Source: Cymbidium sinense
Taxonomy: Eukaryota > Streptophyta > Magnoliopsida > Asparagales > Orchidaceae
DNA: 64,000 nucleotides
NCBI GenBank assembly: GCA_021442155.1
Contig: CM038215.1
Location: 278,678,413-278,742,412 of the forward strand
Direction of reading: 5' to 3'
The notes beneath the pieces are model-generated. The model saw only the letters and a list, made by a program, of their open reading frames with translations, was not told the DNA's origin and did not search any database. Positions 50,443 through 61,400 of the stretch are shown here, piece after piece. Within the stretch, counting starts at the first letter, position 1; each line of letters begins with the position of its first letter. The position numbers were made by a program, and so were the translations under genes.

Positions 50443-50728
50443 AAGGGGTCGTTTGAGATCACTTTTATTTTTTATTTTTTATTTTGTAATTTTGTTTTGT
50501 TTTATTTATGTTTTGTTTAAAATAAAATTTGTTTGATTATATTTGTTATTTTTAAAAACACTCAAAATATCTTTTAGATGTTTTGAGTGTTTTTAAAAAT
50601 AATATTATTTGTTTTTGAAAACAAAATAAAATCACATAAAAAATACTCTGAACAAACATATTTTTAAAAATAACATAAAAATAAAAACAAAATATAGAAA
50701 ATAAAATTGATCCCAAACAGCCTCTAAG
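50443..50728. mobile_element. hAT-type MITE with 8-bp target duplication
   Basis: Terminal inverted repeats GGTCGTTTGAGATCA and TGATCCCAAACAGC bound an A/T-rich foldback whose centre is ACACTCAAAATATC..GATGTTTTGAGTGT. Flanks CCCTAAGG and CTCTAAGG form an imperfect 8-bp duplication, the hAT signature. No coding capacity. Confidence 0.75.
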
Positions 50729-50731
50729 GAA

Positions 50732-50874
50732 ACCAATTTGTTGTTTTCTAGGCTTGAAAATCCAAGCTGGAGGGACCAGCAAGTTAAAATGACCTAAGCT
50801 TGAGGGACCAATTTGTTGTTTTCTAGGCTTGAAAATCCAAGCTTGAGGGACCAACAAGTTAAAATGACCTAACT
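50732..50874. repeat. Two tandem 75-bp units
   Basis: ACCAATTTGTTGTTTTCTAG to GTTAAAATGACCTAA is present twice, at 50732 and 50807, nearly identical, right next to the MITE. Confidence 0.9.
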
Positions 50875-51072
50875 GTAGTTTACACCAGTAGTCTATTACA
50901 ACTTTCTATAATTACGTATTCGGAAGTGCCAAAGACTAGTAAAATTAGCATTATCGAGGGAGATGTTGAATTGGTGCTTGCAACTTAGTTTTTTTTGGTG
51001 ACGCATTCATATGTGTTCTATTGTTTGTTCACTGTTAGATGTATATTGTCTTTCTTAAAAATAGCATAATAA

Positions 51073-51225
<153 letters not shown>

Positions 51226-51310
51226 TAAATCTGTTTTTACTATTCATAATTAACTTCATCTATCAGTAACATTTGCATCAATGTTATTGCCTGTTTCTCA
51301 TTTTTTATAG

Positions 51311-51394
51311 TGGTTTGGTGAGGGGGAAAAATATGTTAAAGCTGTTTTCTCCTTAGCAAGTAAAATTGCTCCTAGCGTTATTTTTGTTGATGAG
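51311..51394 (+). CDS. AAA ATPase exon 8, pore loop and Walker B
   Basis: Twenty-eight codons, phase 0 (acceptor TTTTTATAG, donor GTTAGG). WFGEGEKYV is the substrate-gripping pore loop of this group and VIFVDE is Walker B with its catalytic glutamate. Both are intact. Confidence 0.94.
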
Positions 51395-51494
51395 GTTAGG
51401 TTCCTCATACCATCATTCTTTGTTTTTGACTAGCTGGCGCTAAAGTACTTCTACGGTCATTTACTATCTTATGTTCCCTCTTTTTACTATTTAG

Positions 51495-51671
51495 GTTGAC
51501 AGTATGCTGGGTAGAAGGGAAAATCCAGGAGAGCATGAAGCCATGCGCAAGATGAAAAATGAATTTATGGTGAACTGGGATGGGTTAAGATAAGGAACGT
51601 GTTATTGTTCTGGGAGCTACCAATAGGCCATTTGATCTTGATGAAGCTGTCATAAGAAGACTGCCACGGAG
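51495..51671 (+). pseudogene. AAA ATPase exon 9, frameshifted by an apparent 8-bp deletion
   Basis: The acceptor is CTATTTAG and the donor is GTAGTG. The first 32 codons read VDSMLGRRENPGEHEA through to NWDGLR, then TAA at 51591-51593. In another frame the exon resumes with DKERVIVLGATNRPFD and IRRLPR. The exon is 177 bp, whereas the family exon needs 185 bp (phase 0 in, 2 out), so 8 bp are missing where RTK should be encoded. As written, translation stops before sensor 1 and the arginine fingers, which would leave no active ATPase. Confidence 0.88.
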
Positions 51672-51756
51672 GTAGTGCATATAATTCAAAATGACAGTTT
51701 CACATCTGGATGATGAATAATATGGTGCATGACTGTTTTATAAAATAATTATGCAG

Positions 51757-51895
51757 ATTGATGGTGAACTTGCCAGATGCATCAAATAGAGAAAAGATTC
51801 TGAAAAGTTACTAAGCCAAAGAAGAACTGGGAACAGGTGTAGATTTTGAAGCAGTTGCCAATATGACTGATGGATACTCTGGAAGTGACCTGAAG
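51757..51895 (+). pseudogene. AAA ATPase exon 10, in-frame stop
   Basis: 139 bp (acceptor TTATGCAG, donor GTTTTT). It encodes LMVNLPDASNREKILKSY, then TAA at 51812-51814, then [13 protein letters not shown] and [12 protein letters not shown]. The family has a KVILAKEE-type stretch at the stop, so two small compensating indels or substitutions there would explain it. The donor and reading frame are otherwise normal. Confidence 0.88.
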
Positions 51896-52003
51896 GTTTT
51901 TCTTGAAGTTGTTTTTAGTCTCGTTATGTTTTTTATATATTTCTTTGTAACCATCGGGCTTAATCATTCCTTCCCCTTTACTTTTTTTTCTCTCCTTTTT
52001 AAG

Positions 52004-52063
52004 AATCTTTGTGTGACTGCTGCACATCGGCCTATTCGAGAAATTTTGGAGAAGGAAAAAAAG
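52004..52063 (+). CDS. AAA ATPase exon 11
   Basis: Twenty codons, phase 0 (acceptor TTTTTAAG, donor GTTGGT). It encodes [15 protein letters not shown] and a lysine-rich end, the helix following YSGSDLK in the small AAA subdomain. Confidence 0.88.
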
Positions 52064-52177
52064 GTTGGTGTTGAAAACTAATAATGCTTCCTTGTTTGAT
52101 GCTGAGTGTTCTTTTAATTGCTGTTGTATTAGTTACTTTTGCAACTAGTCTTATCAGTTCGTTCAACATCTTCAGAG

Positions 52178-52279
52178 AGAGCTCAAGCGCTTGAACAAGG
52201 AAAACCTTTACCACCGCTGTGTAGTTGGGTGGACATTCGTCCTCTGAAGATAGACGACCTGAAATATGCTCATGAGCAG
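52178..52279 (+). CDS. AAA ATPase exon 12
   Basis: Likely 34 codons ending at donor GTGAAT. It encodes RAQALEQGKPLPPL and then DIRPLKIDDLKYAHEQ. The 3' end is firm. The 5' end uses the acceptor ATCTTCAGAG; an AG two bases earlier exists but would be out of frame. Confidence 0.8.
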
Positions 52280-52879
52280 GTGAATTTTGTGTCATTTTGG
52301 TTTGAAGTTTGCAAACATTCTTAGTATAGGTGTCATGCATTTATTATATTGACAATCACCTGGGCAAATGATATGCTAGTTTCATAAATTGGGTTAAGAA
52401 TAAACTTCGTAGACAAAGCATTTTTACGAATTCATATTTCATCCAAATGACGTTACTTCTAAGAAAATCCTTAATATATGTATGGCCACACTGTTACGTA
52501 CCTGAACTATATGTTTACTAAAACTTGGTACCATATGCTTTAGATCTTAATTTAGTTTTATCTGTATACTCTCTTTTGGTAATTTAGTGACGTAAAGATA
52601 AAGAATTTTGAAATAATGCTTTGATGAAATTTCAAAACAAATTTCTTTATGTTGGCAACATACTATGATGGCTCTTTTATCATCCGTATTTTGGCCCTTC
52701 CAAGTGAAGCATGAGACAGATGATGTGGACAGTCCAATCAGATACATTATCCACCAACACCTTACTAATCAAGATCGAGTGAGTACTCATGGACTTGCTA
52801 GAGATCTTTGTTGGGTTTGTTCTTTCTTGTATAGACCTAAAGTGATATATTTGGTGCAAAGCATGTATTTATAAGATTT

Positions 52880-55300
52880 TGGGATACAAAAATATCAAGA
52901 TGAAAAATATCGTCAAACTTAAGTTGGAAATTCCTTTGAAGATGATTTTGAGTGAAGAAGCTTTGAGTTTTATCAAAAGTGATTTTCATTTAAGTGAGAA
53001 ATTTTTTTTATGAGTGGATGATAACACTTGTGTAATATTCGATGGTTCACATTTGAGAGCCCTTGGATCAAATTTTTCCTATGTTATTTATGGATATAAA
53101 TATAGGTAATATATCCAAAAATTCTAGGAGGTGTCTTTGAGAGGTTGTTATAGGAAACAACTCTATTAAATAATTTAGGGAACTTTTAGAATTAATTATT
53201 TTGTAGCATATTCGATTAATTAAATAAATAGCTATTAGAATAACTTTTCCCCAATATTGTTTTTGTATTTTATTGTAGAAGTGTTCTAGTGACCTTCAAA
53301 AGATACCTATATTTTCATTCTATCAATCTATTTTGTTGGGGAGTGTGAGGGCAGAAACATTGGAGGGTAATATCTTTTTCCTAAAGAAGGATGATAATGT
53401 GTGATGATCACGAGCATTATTAGTTCGAAAAAAAAAATGATGTTAGAATTGAATTGATTCTTTATCATAATATTGATTGTAATGAGTATAATACTAACAT
53501 CGATGTTTTAGTTTAATTAAATATACTCATATCATTTGAGTGTAGTCATCAATAAAGATAACAAAACCATTTGCTCCAGAGATATATGAAAAAAATGATT
53601 ATGTTTAGTAATTTCATAAGTTTCATAATTTAAATTTTAGCATATGTACTTATAGAAAGAGAAGGAAATATACATTGAAGATTTTCAAAAGAATATTACC
53701 TTAATCTATAATGATGTGTCCAAATGATATCATTTTTGTAAGAGATGAATGTGCATAACAGTTGATATCGATCCTCAAGAACGTATAATGCATCACTCTT
53801 TCTAACTTGCCTAATCATCTTTCCCCTAATGAGATCTTGAAAAACACAATGATTTATTAATAATATGACTTTACAATTATGATCTTTGGTAAAATTATAA
53901 ATAAATAAAAGGTTGACTATAAGATATTAAAAATGCAATATATTACTGATGGTTAAATTTGGAGAAATTGAGATATCTCTCTATCTTGCAATAGTTGTTT
54001 AAGATCCATATACAACTTTTATTTTTCTATTGCTTGGATGAGGTTTGTAAGGTTGAAATATGTTGACAAAATTTATCATGTGCTAGTGACCCTTGAATAG
54101 AGTTTTTTTGGTCAAACCTTTGAATAGAGGATCTAGGAAGGAAAATAATTATTTGAGGCTTTATATTTACAAGAATTATAAATTATATTATTTTAAGTAA
54201 GAGAGTAGAATCCTGACGACTTTTTATAGTAATTGAGAAAATTTTATAAGTTATTAATTTCTTATGTGTCGAGTTCATCTAACTCCATTAGGCAGGCTTG
54301 CTCTTTATGATTTCTATCTTTGTTTCCTCAATAGCTTTGGGGTTTCTTATGAAACTTTTAACATTTATCTTTGGTGTGCCCTTTTATTTGCAGTAGTTGT
54401 ACTATAGATTATCTTTTGAAGATGATTTTTGTGTTTCTTTTGGAGAAGATTTTGTGATAGTTTTTTATCTTGGGATTTAGAAGTTGTCATCACTATTTTT
54501 CTTTCTACTTCAGCTTACATAAGAGAATATATTATTCAAAGAAGGGAGATTTTTCTCTATTTTAGATTTGAACTTGAATTTGGTCAAAACCATTATTGAG
54601 TCCTGCAAGGAACTCAATAATTCTCTCTCGTTCCTTGAATTATTTGAGAATCACAGCATCTTTATAACATTACATCTTGAGATCTTAGTAGTAGTCCAAC
54701 TCCAAGTAGGAAACCTTCATAACATTATAGTATTCAATAACAGGTGTTTACCTTGTTTGGTAGTAGATTTATTTAACTGCAAGTATTCAATAACTGGTGA
54801 TGAGTTTTGTCTTGATTTCATAAATAATTGTAGCGCCTTTCACCTTTTAGTAGATTTATTTAACTGCATCTCAATTCTCTTTGGCTGTGAAGGGGAATAT
54901 AAATTGCTCATTGATCTCTAGTAGCATGGTGTTTCATAATCATGTCATGATCATGATATTTACTTTATTCCAAGTACAAACCTTAGGTTTTTAGGCTCCA
55001 GAGGTAGATCTATAATGTGTTGAATCTTTCCTTTTTTAGAAAGGTTTTCATGATTTGGGATCATATATGATATTTTTTCTCATTCATAAGATGCTTGTAA
55101 TCCTTGAAGTTTACCTTGGTATGGTTTTCATCATTAATTATGGTCGACTCTTTTAAAGAGTTGTCAAAGACCCAAACCTATTGAATAGAATGAGAATTTC
55201 GCAAGAGGAATTAGTTTGGAGGTGGGAAACTCTAATATTTAGAGAAATAATAAAGTTTGGAAGATAAATTCTAACCTTACTTTGATATTCTGTATAAAAT
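52880..55300 (-). pseudogene. Truncated Ty1/Copia element (gag to integrase)
   Basis: Minus-strand readings from right to left: a degenerate iMet-type primer site near 55282-55300; a gag knuckle YNYCK..KGTPK near 54400; an integrase core GANGFVIFIDDYTQM near 53590-53540; TPQQN and KYRYLLKVTRTLL near 53310-53240; and YLINRICYKIINSKS near 53230-53180. This is the Copia order, with integrase ahead of RT. RT, RNase H and the 3' LTR are missing beyond 52880. Heavily interrupted. Confidence 0.82.
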
Positions 55301-56379
55301 AAAATAATGAAGAACTCTTAAAAATTATTATTATTTTACTTTGTACAAGAGTGGATGTGTACATCTCCAAGAGGCATTAAAAATAGGAATAAATCAAAAA
55401 AAGAGTTGAAAAAATAAGAAGGAACTTGTGGTCATACAAGGAAGCACACAAATTGCAGTGTGACAGCTTTAGAAAAATTGATTTAACGGTACAAGGCCTT
55501 GATCCACATGCCTTGAGCTCTTTATTGTTATTGAAGAGTGAGTGGACGATATCGTGGAAGAGAGGGAGAGAGAACTAAGGCAATACTATAACATAATTTC
55601 AACACTATTGACTTGTTTCAAAATTATATTATTTTGATGATCCATGTATTATGGATACTCTGGATTCTCCTTTTTACTTGGATGATATTAAAGTTGATAC
55701 CTTTTCTCTGAGTGATGACAAATCTCTTGATCTAGATATTTTTTTCTATGGAGTTTTTTTTTTTGAAGATGTTGGACGCTATTAAAATGATTTGATGAAG
55801 ATGTAGTATATATTTTTTCAGGCAAGGGATTTTATGCTACTTTGAGTTCTATGATCATTTTCAGGCTTCAGACCTATTTGTCTTCTCAATGGGATTTTCA
55901 AAATTTTCACTAAAAATTTAGCCAATAGCTTTAATCTTCATCTTCACTTTGAAATCTTTATTTATGGCATATGTACTATTGATTGCGTTATATCAACTCA
56001 TGAAATCATTTTATCATTAATAAAAATATATTTTTAAGATTCACCTTATAAAGTCCTTTCATTGTTGCATTTGAGATTTCATTTTTAGTACTCTAAAGCT
56101 AGATTTCTCCCTCTTACTTTCAATCTATTTGGTTAGGAAGCCTTGGTGCATGCAAACCCCCATTTTTGTTAATGATGAACTTTGCAAATATTTTATATAC
56201 TTTAAGAGGCTAAGGCAAGATGATCTCTTGCATTATCATTGCTGTGTCCTTTATAAGTTGCTTAAAGCTATTGCCTAGGATGGCTAGACTGAGGACAAGT
56301 ATGGGAAAAGTAACGCTCTCTTTAACAACGTTCAATTGCTAATGACACCCTTCTTTTTTGCAATGTTGTCTGTGCTTAG

Positions 56380-57000
56380 GCTTCGGCTTCGGTAAATTCA
56401 AACTTTGATCACTTTATCTTACAAATGACCAAAAAATTAAAGAGAAATTTGATAAATACCGGGATGAATTCAATATTCTCATGGACTTTAGTATAATTAT
56501 GGACACAAGAATGAAAATTGTGATAATATGCTTATCTAATGATCTACAGTAAAGAAAAAAGTATAAGGATTGTCTCATTTATTCATAGCTTGCTTTGTAT
56601 TTTGAGCCAGAAATCAAATGTCAAGGTGGCACCTTTGGGTCGGGAAATTTGGAACAACATATTTTAAGTAATTGGGGGCAAGAGCATTATAACAATTCAA
56701 ATTGGTGTTGTTAAAAAGTATATTGGATAGCGTGACTTCACTCATTTTCAAAGAAAACAGCTAAAAGACATGTTAAATCTGATTTAGATAAGTATATTTA
56801 GGATGATTTGAAAATTTATCAACTAGATGAAATATTGTGGGCTATTGAGGATGGTTGTGAATATATTATCTATCTATACCAATAAGTACTGTTTCTTTTG
56901 AGTCAACATTTAGTCATATCAATAGAAACACAATTGAACAGTCTTAGCGCTTGGGCTAAAAGAATACTATCTTCAATATCAAAAAAAAAAAAACTAATAT
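56380..57000 (+). pseudogene. hAT transposase relic (C-terminal part)
   Basis: Plus-strand reading KEKFDKYRDEFNILMDFS then MDTRMKIVII, then PISTVSFESTFSHINRN with TIEQS, matches the hAT pattern: the KxKFDKYW..DPRxK block followed by the C-terminal dimerisation motif PxSTVxSExxFS. Stops and frame changes are present and no terminal repeats were found. Confidence 0.78.
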
Positions 57001-57658
57001 CTTCAAACAAGTCAAACTGAATAAATTAAATGGGAATAAAAAAGTACAATGAGAATTTCATAACTGCATACTTTTCTAGTAAATATTTGGAATGAAGTTA
57101 TGAAGAAAATTTCATAAATAAATACTTTTTTTTTTTTTTCCTCACTAAGTACTTTATTTTTTTTTTACTTTCCCAACTAAATCCAAGGAGCTTTTTTAGC
57201 TTCAGCTGCCTTCCTTCTGCCCTCTTAATCGGATGTATTATATATCTCCATCTGGTATTGTGGTCTCTGGAAAATTACAGCAAAAAAAGAGGGCAATTGC
57301 TAAATTCCATGAAAATTATTCCCTCCTTTCATTTCCTCATCAATTTCTTTACATCCAAACATTGACTAGGAGTATTTTAAATTCTATTAAACATAAGTTC
57401 ATTGTCCTCATTTTGCCCACTGTTTATGATCACAGTATTGGGTCCTCTCAACTATAGTGATCATAGGCTAAAATTACAGGGGCATCTCATGACCCCAACC
57501 CAATTCAAAGCTTACTTGATGTAACAATTAGGAACCCTCCAAACCTACTATGAACTTTTCAAATTTCTGGTGTAAATATATGTATAAATAAGTTACTGTT
57601 GAGCTTTTTGTTTATTTACTTTATATTATTATTATTATTATTTATTTGTTCTGGCTAG

Positions 57659-57772
57659 GTTTGTGCGAGTGTCTCATCAGAATCGACGAACATGAGTGAG
57701 CTCTTGCAGTGGAATGAGCTATATGGGGAGGGTGGATCGAGGAAGAAGAAGGCACTCAGCTATTTCATGTAG
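57659..57772 (+). CDS. AAA ATPase terminal exon and stop
   Basis: Thirty-seven codons plus TAG at 57770-57772 (acceptor CTGGCTAG). It begins [12 protein letters not shown], continues [14 protein letters not shown] and ends LSYFM, the conserved C-terminus of plant FHA-AAA proteins. It is separated from the previous exon by a 5.4-kb intron containing transposon relics. Confidence 0.92.
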   Translation, partial: VCASVSSESTNMSELLQWNELYGEGGSRKKKALSYFM

Positions 57773-58150
57773 AAGGCCATTTCTTGTGCTGTTCATACAC
57801 CTTCATAATTTATCAAAAATTGCAAGCATAATACTGCTACTGATGGGAACCCCTTCATCACAGAGCTATATTGTAAAAAATTGAGAACAGACTGCAGAAG
57901 CAAATCATGTGTGGATTAGATGTTAGCTTAAGTAGAGGGGCTCTTTGTTCGCATCTATTTACTGTTGTTAATCTTTTGATATCTTGAGAGTCTTCTCAGC
58001 TTGTACATACACATCAGTGTATACACAGAAGAAATATCTCTGAGGATTTATATTACCTTTGGTCGTCCTATAATATTAATGCAAACTTATGTTATTTAAC
58101 AAATATTGTACTTTGGAAGTTCTACTTTATTATTGTGAGCGTATGTTTGT
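57773..58150 (+). other. Probable 3' untranslated region and downstream flank
   Basis: Unique-looking AT-rich sequence follows the stop codon. No canonical AATAAA was seen here. U/A-rich near-upstream sequence and TGTA motifs (for example around 58000) fit a plant 3' end, but the cleavage site cannot be fixed. Confidence 0.4.
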
Positions 58151-60057
58151 TTATCTGCCTAAACCCTAAACTTTGCTTTCTCTAGTATCAAATTGCTGTT
58201 GTACTCGTAGCAACAAGAATTTTTGTAAAGAGCTGTGTTATGTTTGGGTTTAATAACGTCCAGTGAAATCTACACTCTTTCAAGCAGAATGCATGCCACC
58301 ATAGAATAGAATATCGAACTGGATCGTTTGATTCATCTGGTTCAGTCTTCTAGCCGGTCGAAATAACTGGCCAGATCAATTTTGTAGGTAAATTTGAGTA
58401 ATAGGTATGCTTTTCTTCGATAAATCATGTCAACTATTTTATATATTATGTATTTTCTCAGTTATGATTGTATTTTTATAGGTCACAAATAGAAAAAGTA
58501 ATAATCTATTTGACTATAAGCATTGAAATAGTTGATTGTTGATTAGTTGATGAAAAGCTTGCTCCTGAATTTGATTATGGTGATCTATAGAATGAAATAT
58601 ATAGAGAAGATGTAAGATGAAATCTATAAGAATGTATGTTTTTAGAAATAATATTATTTATTTTTAAAAATAAAAAATAAAATCTTAAACATTATACCAT
58701 AAAAGTTATTAGAGAGGGAGATAGTGAGGAGATTATTTTTGGAGAAGTAGATTTCATAAATACATTAATAAGAGATGAATTTTGAATAAATTATTTTTAA
58801 TTTTGTACATTTTATTATATTTTTAATCCTATATTAAATATTTATTTATCTAATATTTTTTTATATTTAAAAAATATATTTTAATTTTAAAAAATGAATG
58901 ATAATAATATTTTTAATGTGATATTCAAAATTAAGATATTATATATGTAAAAATTAAAAATTTGATTTTAGATATATAAATACATAAAAATTATGTGATA
59001 TTTACTTTAATTCAAAAATTATAAATGCTAAGTGAATGCTTAATTATGTAAATTTCTTTTCACTTTTAAATGATATTAACTTTTTTTTTTTAATTTAGTT
59101 TCAAAAGGCCAATTTTTTAAGGGAATAAAATACAATATTTTGAAGTATCTTCTGCATTTGGATTAGAGCGTAAACAAAAAGTTAGTGACTTAAACATTAA
59201 AGCTGTTTAAAATTGTAATAATTGAATATATTAATTATGATTTAGTTCACAGCTTAGATTTTTAACTAAAAGATTATGAATTCAAGGTTTTACATTTACT
59301 CTGTATTTGAGTTTATGATTGAATTTGATCAACTGTCAAAAAGAAAGAAAGAAAGAAAAAATTGTACTTCTAAATCACCCAAAAAAAAAGAAGTTTTTCT
59401 GTTCAAAAAATTCTAGAAATTGCAACTTTAAAGATATCAAAGTTTGTGATTCATATCATCATATAATGGGAGGAAAAAAAAAAAAATCAAAAGTGCTACC
59501 TCTAGAGGTTCAACACCCACAGGCCCTCTTCTCTACCAGAAAAAAAAAAAAGGTAATAAAAATAAACAATAAAATTGAAGAGTATAAGGGACAAAAATAA
59601 ACATTCTACATACAAGAGAAATTGATACAGCAGCGGGCATTGCGCTAATTGTGGAAAGTTGTTTAGGGGGAGTCCAGCTCTAACCTGCATGAGAGCATGA
59701 ATAAAATTAAATTTTAATAACATTACTCTCTGAAGTGCTGCAATAATTATAATTATTTGATAAAATAAATTAACCACTGAAATGAGCGAGTAAATGACTA
59801 AAATTAATATGATATTATTATAATATGATAAAATGGTCATGATATATAATAAATTAACATAATCAATATATTTACTTGATAAAAAGAACTACTCAGTTTC
59901 ATAATAATATCATAAAAAATACTCATCTACAAGTCTGCTAAACTACCATTCCAAAAAAAAATTTGAAGTTGAGGTTTAATGCAGTCAAACGTTTTCCCCC
60001 AAGTATGTTAATTCAAATATGTTTTATGGGCGGCACCTGACTATTCTAAAAAACTAA
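58151..60057. other. Intergenic, AT-rich, no gene recognised
   Basis: Holds a short (GAAA)n run at 59338-59358 and many A/T tracts. Open frames here are low-complexity. Confidence 0.4.
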
Positions 60058-60345
60058 GGGGCTGTTTGGTAGTGTACGTTTGGAAGTGTATTTAATCGCT
60101 AACATTTCAAGCGTTTGGTTCAGTAAATTAAAATTAGGTCATTTCAAATCACAGAAAGAGGTTTGTGTATTTGAAATTGCTACAATTGGGAGAATTCTAA
60201 ATACAGCCAATAATGTAAAGTGATGCTAATACGCCCATGTGGTACTGGTCACGCCGCCGATCTCGCCGGCCCCTCTTTGATAGTTAGCTGAATGCGCCGC
60301 GGCGTCCATGCGCCGTGCGGCATAACCGCGACCCAGACGTCCAAT
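60058..60345. other. hAT-like terminus followed by a GC-rich patch
   Basis: GGGGCTGTTTGGTAG at 60058 is the usual start of plant hAT-type MITEs. No matching inverted end was seen. 60240-60340 is unusually GC- and CpG-rich (GCCGCCGATCTCGCCGGCC; GCGCCGCGGCG) for this window. Confidence 0.4.
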
Positions 60346-60606
60346 GATTCTTTCATTGTTTTGTAGTAAAAATCTGAAGTCGTAGATTTAAAAAAATCTA
60401 TAAACAACATAAATCAGTATTCATTTTTTTTTCTAAATGAAGACAACTAAATGGGGAAGATAGAGCAAGTGAGAGGATGATACTAAAGACAGTAGAAAAA
60501 AACTCAAGCAGTTCAATATAGTTCATGAATTGATTCAATCATTAGGAGGTCTTTCAACCTTATGAATGCTACAATAATGCAACACTACAAATACAATAAT
60601 GAATGG

Positions 60607-60819
60607 CTAATAGTTACGAACATGTGAACTGGTCATAATATAAATACGCATACCCTCTTTGAGATAGTTGAGAACATGAATGATAGAGTCATCAAGCAGA
60701 TGCTCCAAGCGAATATTTGACTTGAGTGTTGGAGCTGGGAACTTAAGCGAGTGCTCCTTTGACAACTCTTCTAAGGTAAGAGCTTGATAAGCATAAAAAT
60801 TTAGAGAAAAATTATACAT
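60607..60819 (-). CDS. Unrecognised 70-residue open frame (doubtful)
   Basis: Minus-strand frame containing LEELSKEHSLKFPAP and LEHLLDDSIIHVLNYL. Composition is more protein-like than most frames in this window, with balanced charged and hydrophobic residues. No family recognised, no promoter or splice support, and stop codons close by. It could be an exon fragment or a transposon relic. Confidence 0.15.
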   Translation of the reverse strand: MYNFSLNFYAYQALTLEELSKEHSLKFPAPTLKSNIRLEHLLDDSIIHVLNYLKEGMRIYIMTSSHVRNY

Positions 60820-60979
60820 TTATGATTAAATAATATTAAGTTGTGGTCATTTTTAATATTTTTTTAAAAGTTTTTAATAGAAAATTCTCATATAAAGTGA
60901 AAAAGAAGAAAAATCAAAATTTGTGAGCTGGCACCAACATTGCGGCATTGTATTTGGAGAAAATATGATCTTGAAACAA

Positions 60980-61400
60980 AGAAGGCAACGGCTAGGTGCT
61001 AAATGATAAGCATTGTAACGCTATATTAGTAAGATTTGAATCTTAAGATAGTAAGCATAACACCTAAGCTCTACTATAAGTAGTGCTACGACACTTGAAG
61101 AAGCTCAAAGAAGCCTAAAAAAAAAATTGAAGACAGATTAGAGCACCTTGATGCTAAAAAACTAGCGTTGTGACACCATAATCCCATGAATTCAACATAT
61201 AAACATAGAACAAACTGCCTAGTTGCTACATGACCGGCAGCGCAGCGCAAACTCTTTGGATTTCACCATAAAGACAATATACAGAGTGCCTAGGCACTGA
61301 AATATCAACACTACGGTGCCAAAATAGCCATAAGCAAAAAGATAGAGAGCTTAGCACCTAAGCATCACGGTTTCAAGTAGTTTCAGCAATTAGTTCGGGG
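60980..61400. repeat. Degenerate ~70-bp repeats with GCCTAGGTGCTAAA-type core
   Basis: Cores at about 60990 (GGCTAGGTGCTAAA), 61060, 61140 (CACCTTGATGCTAAAAA), 61218 (GCCTAGTTGCTACA), 61280 (GCCTAGGCACTGAA) and 61350, often followed by AxCAxxxxTGxGxCxCC-like sequence. Confidence 0.5.

Larger units (their letters stand above)
52280..57658 (+). other. 5.4-kb last intron with Copia and hAT relics
   Basis: Donor GTGAAT and acceptor CTGGCTAG, in phase 0. 55620-56130 and 57010-57650 show no recognisable element. Confidence 0.85.

Noticed and set aside
50552..50857. 101-residue minus-strand frame with a repeated peptide
   Set aside because: The peptide repeat (WIFKPRKQQIG) is just the 75-bp tandem duplication, and the rest is MITE foldback sequence.
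60240..60340. GC-rich patch considered as organellar or rDNA insertion
   Set aside because: No match to any plastid, mitochondrial or rDNA sequence I recognise, and it is too short to argue for one.
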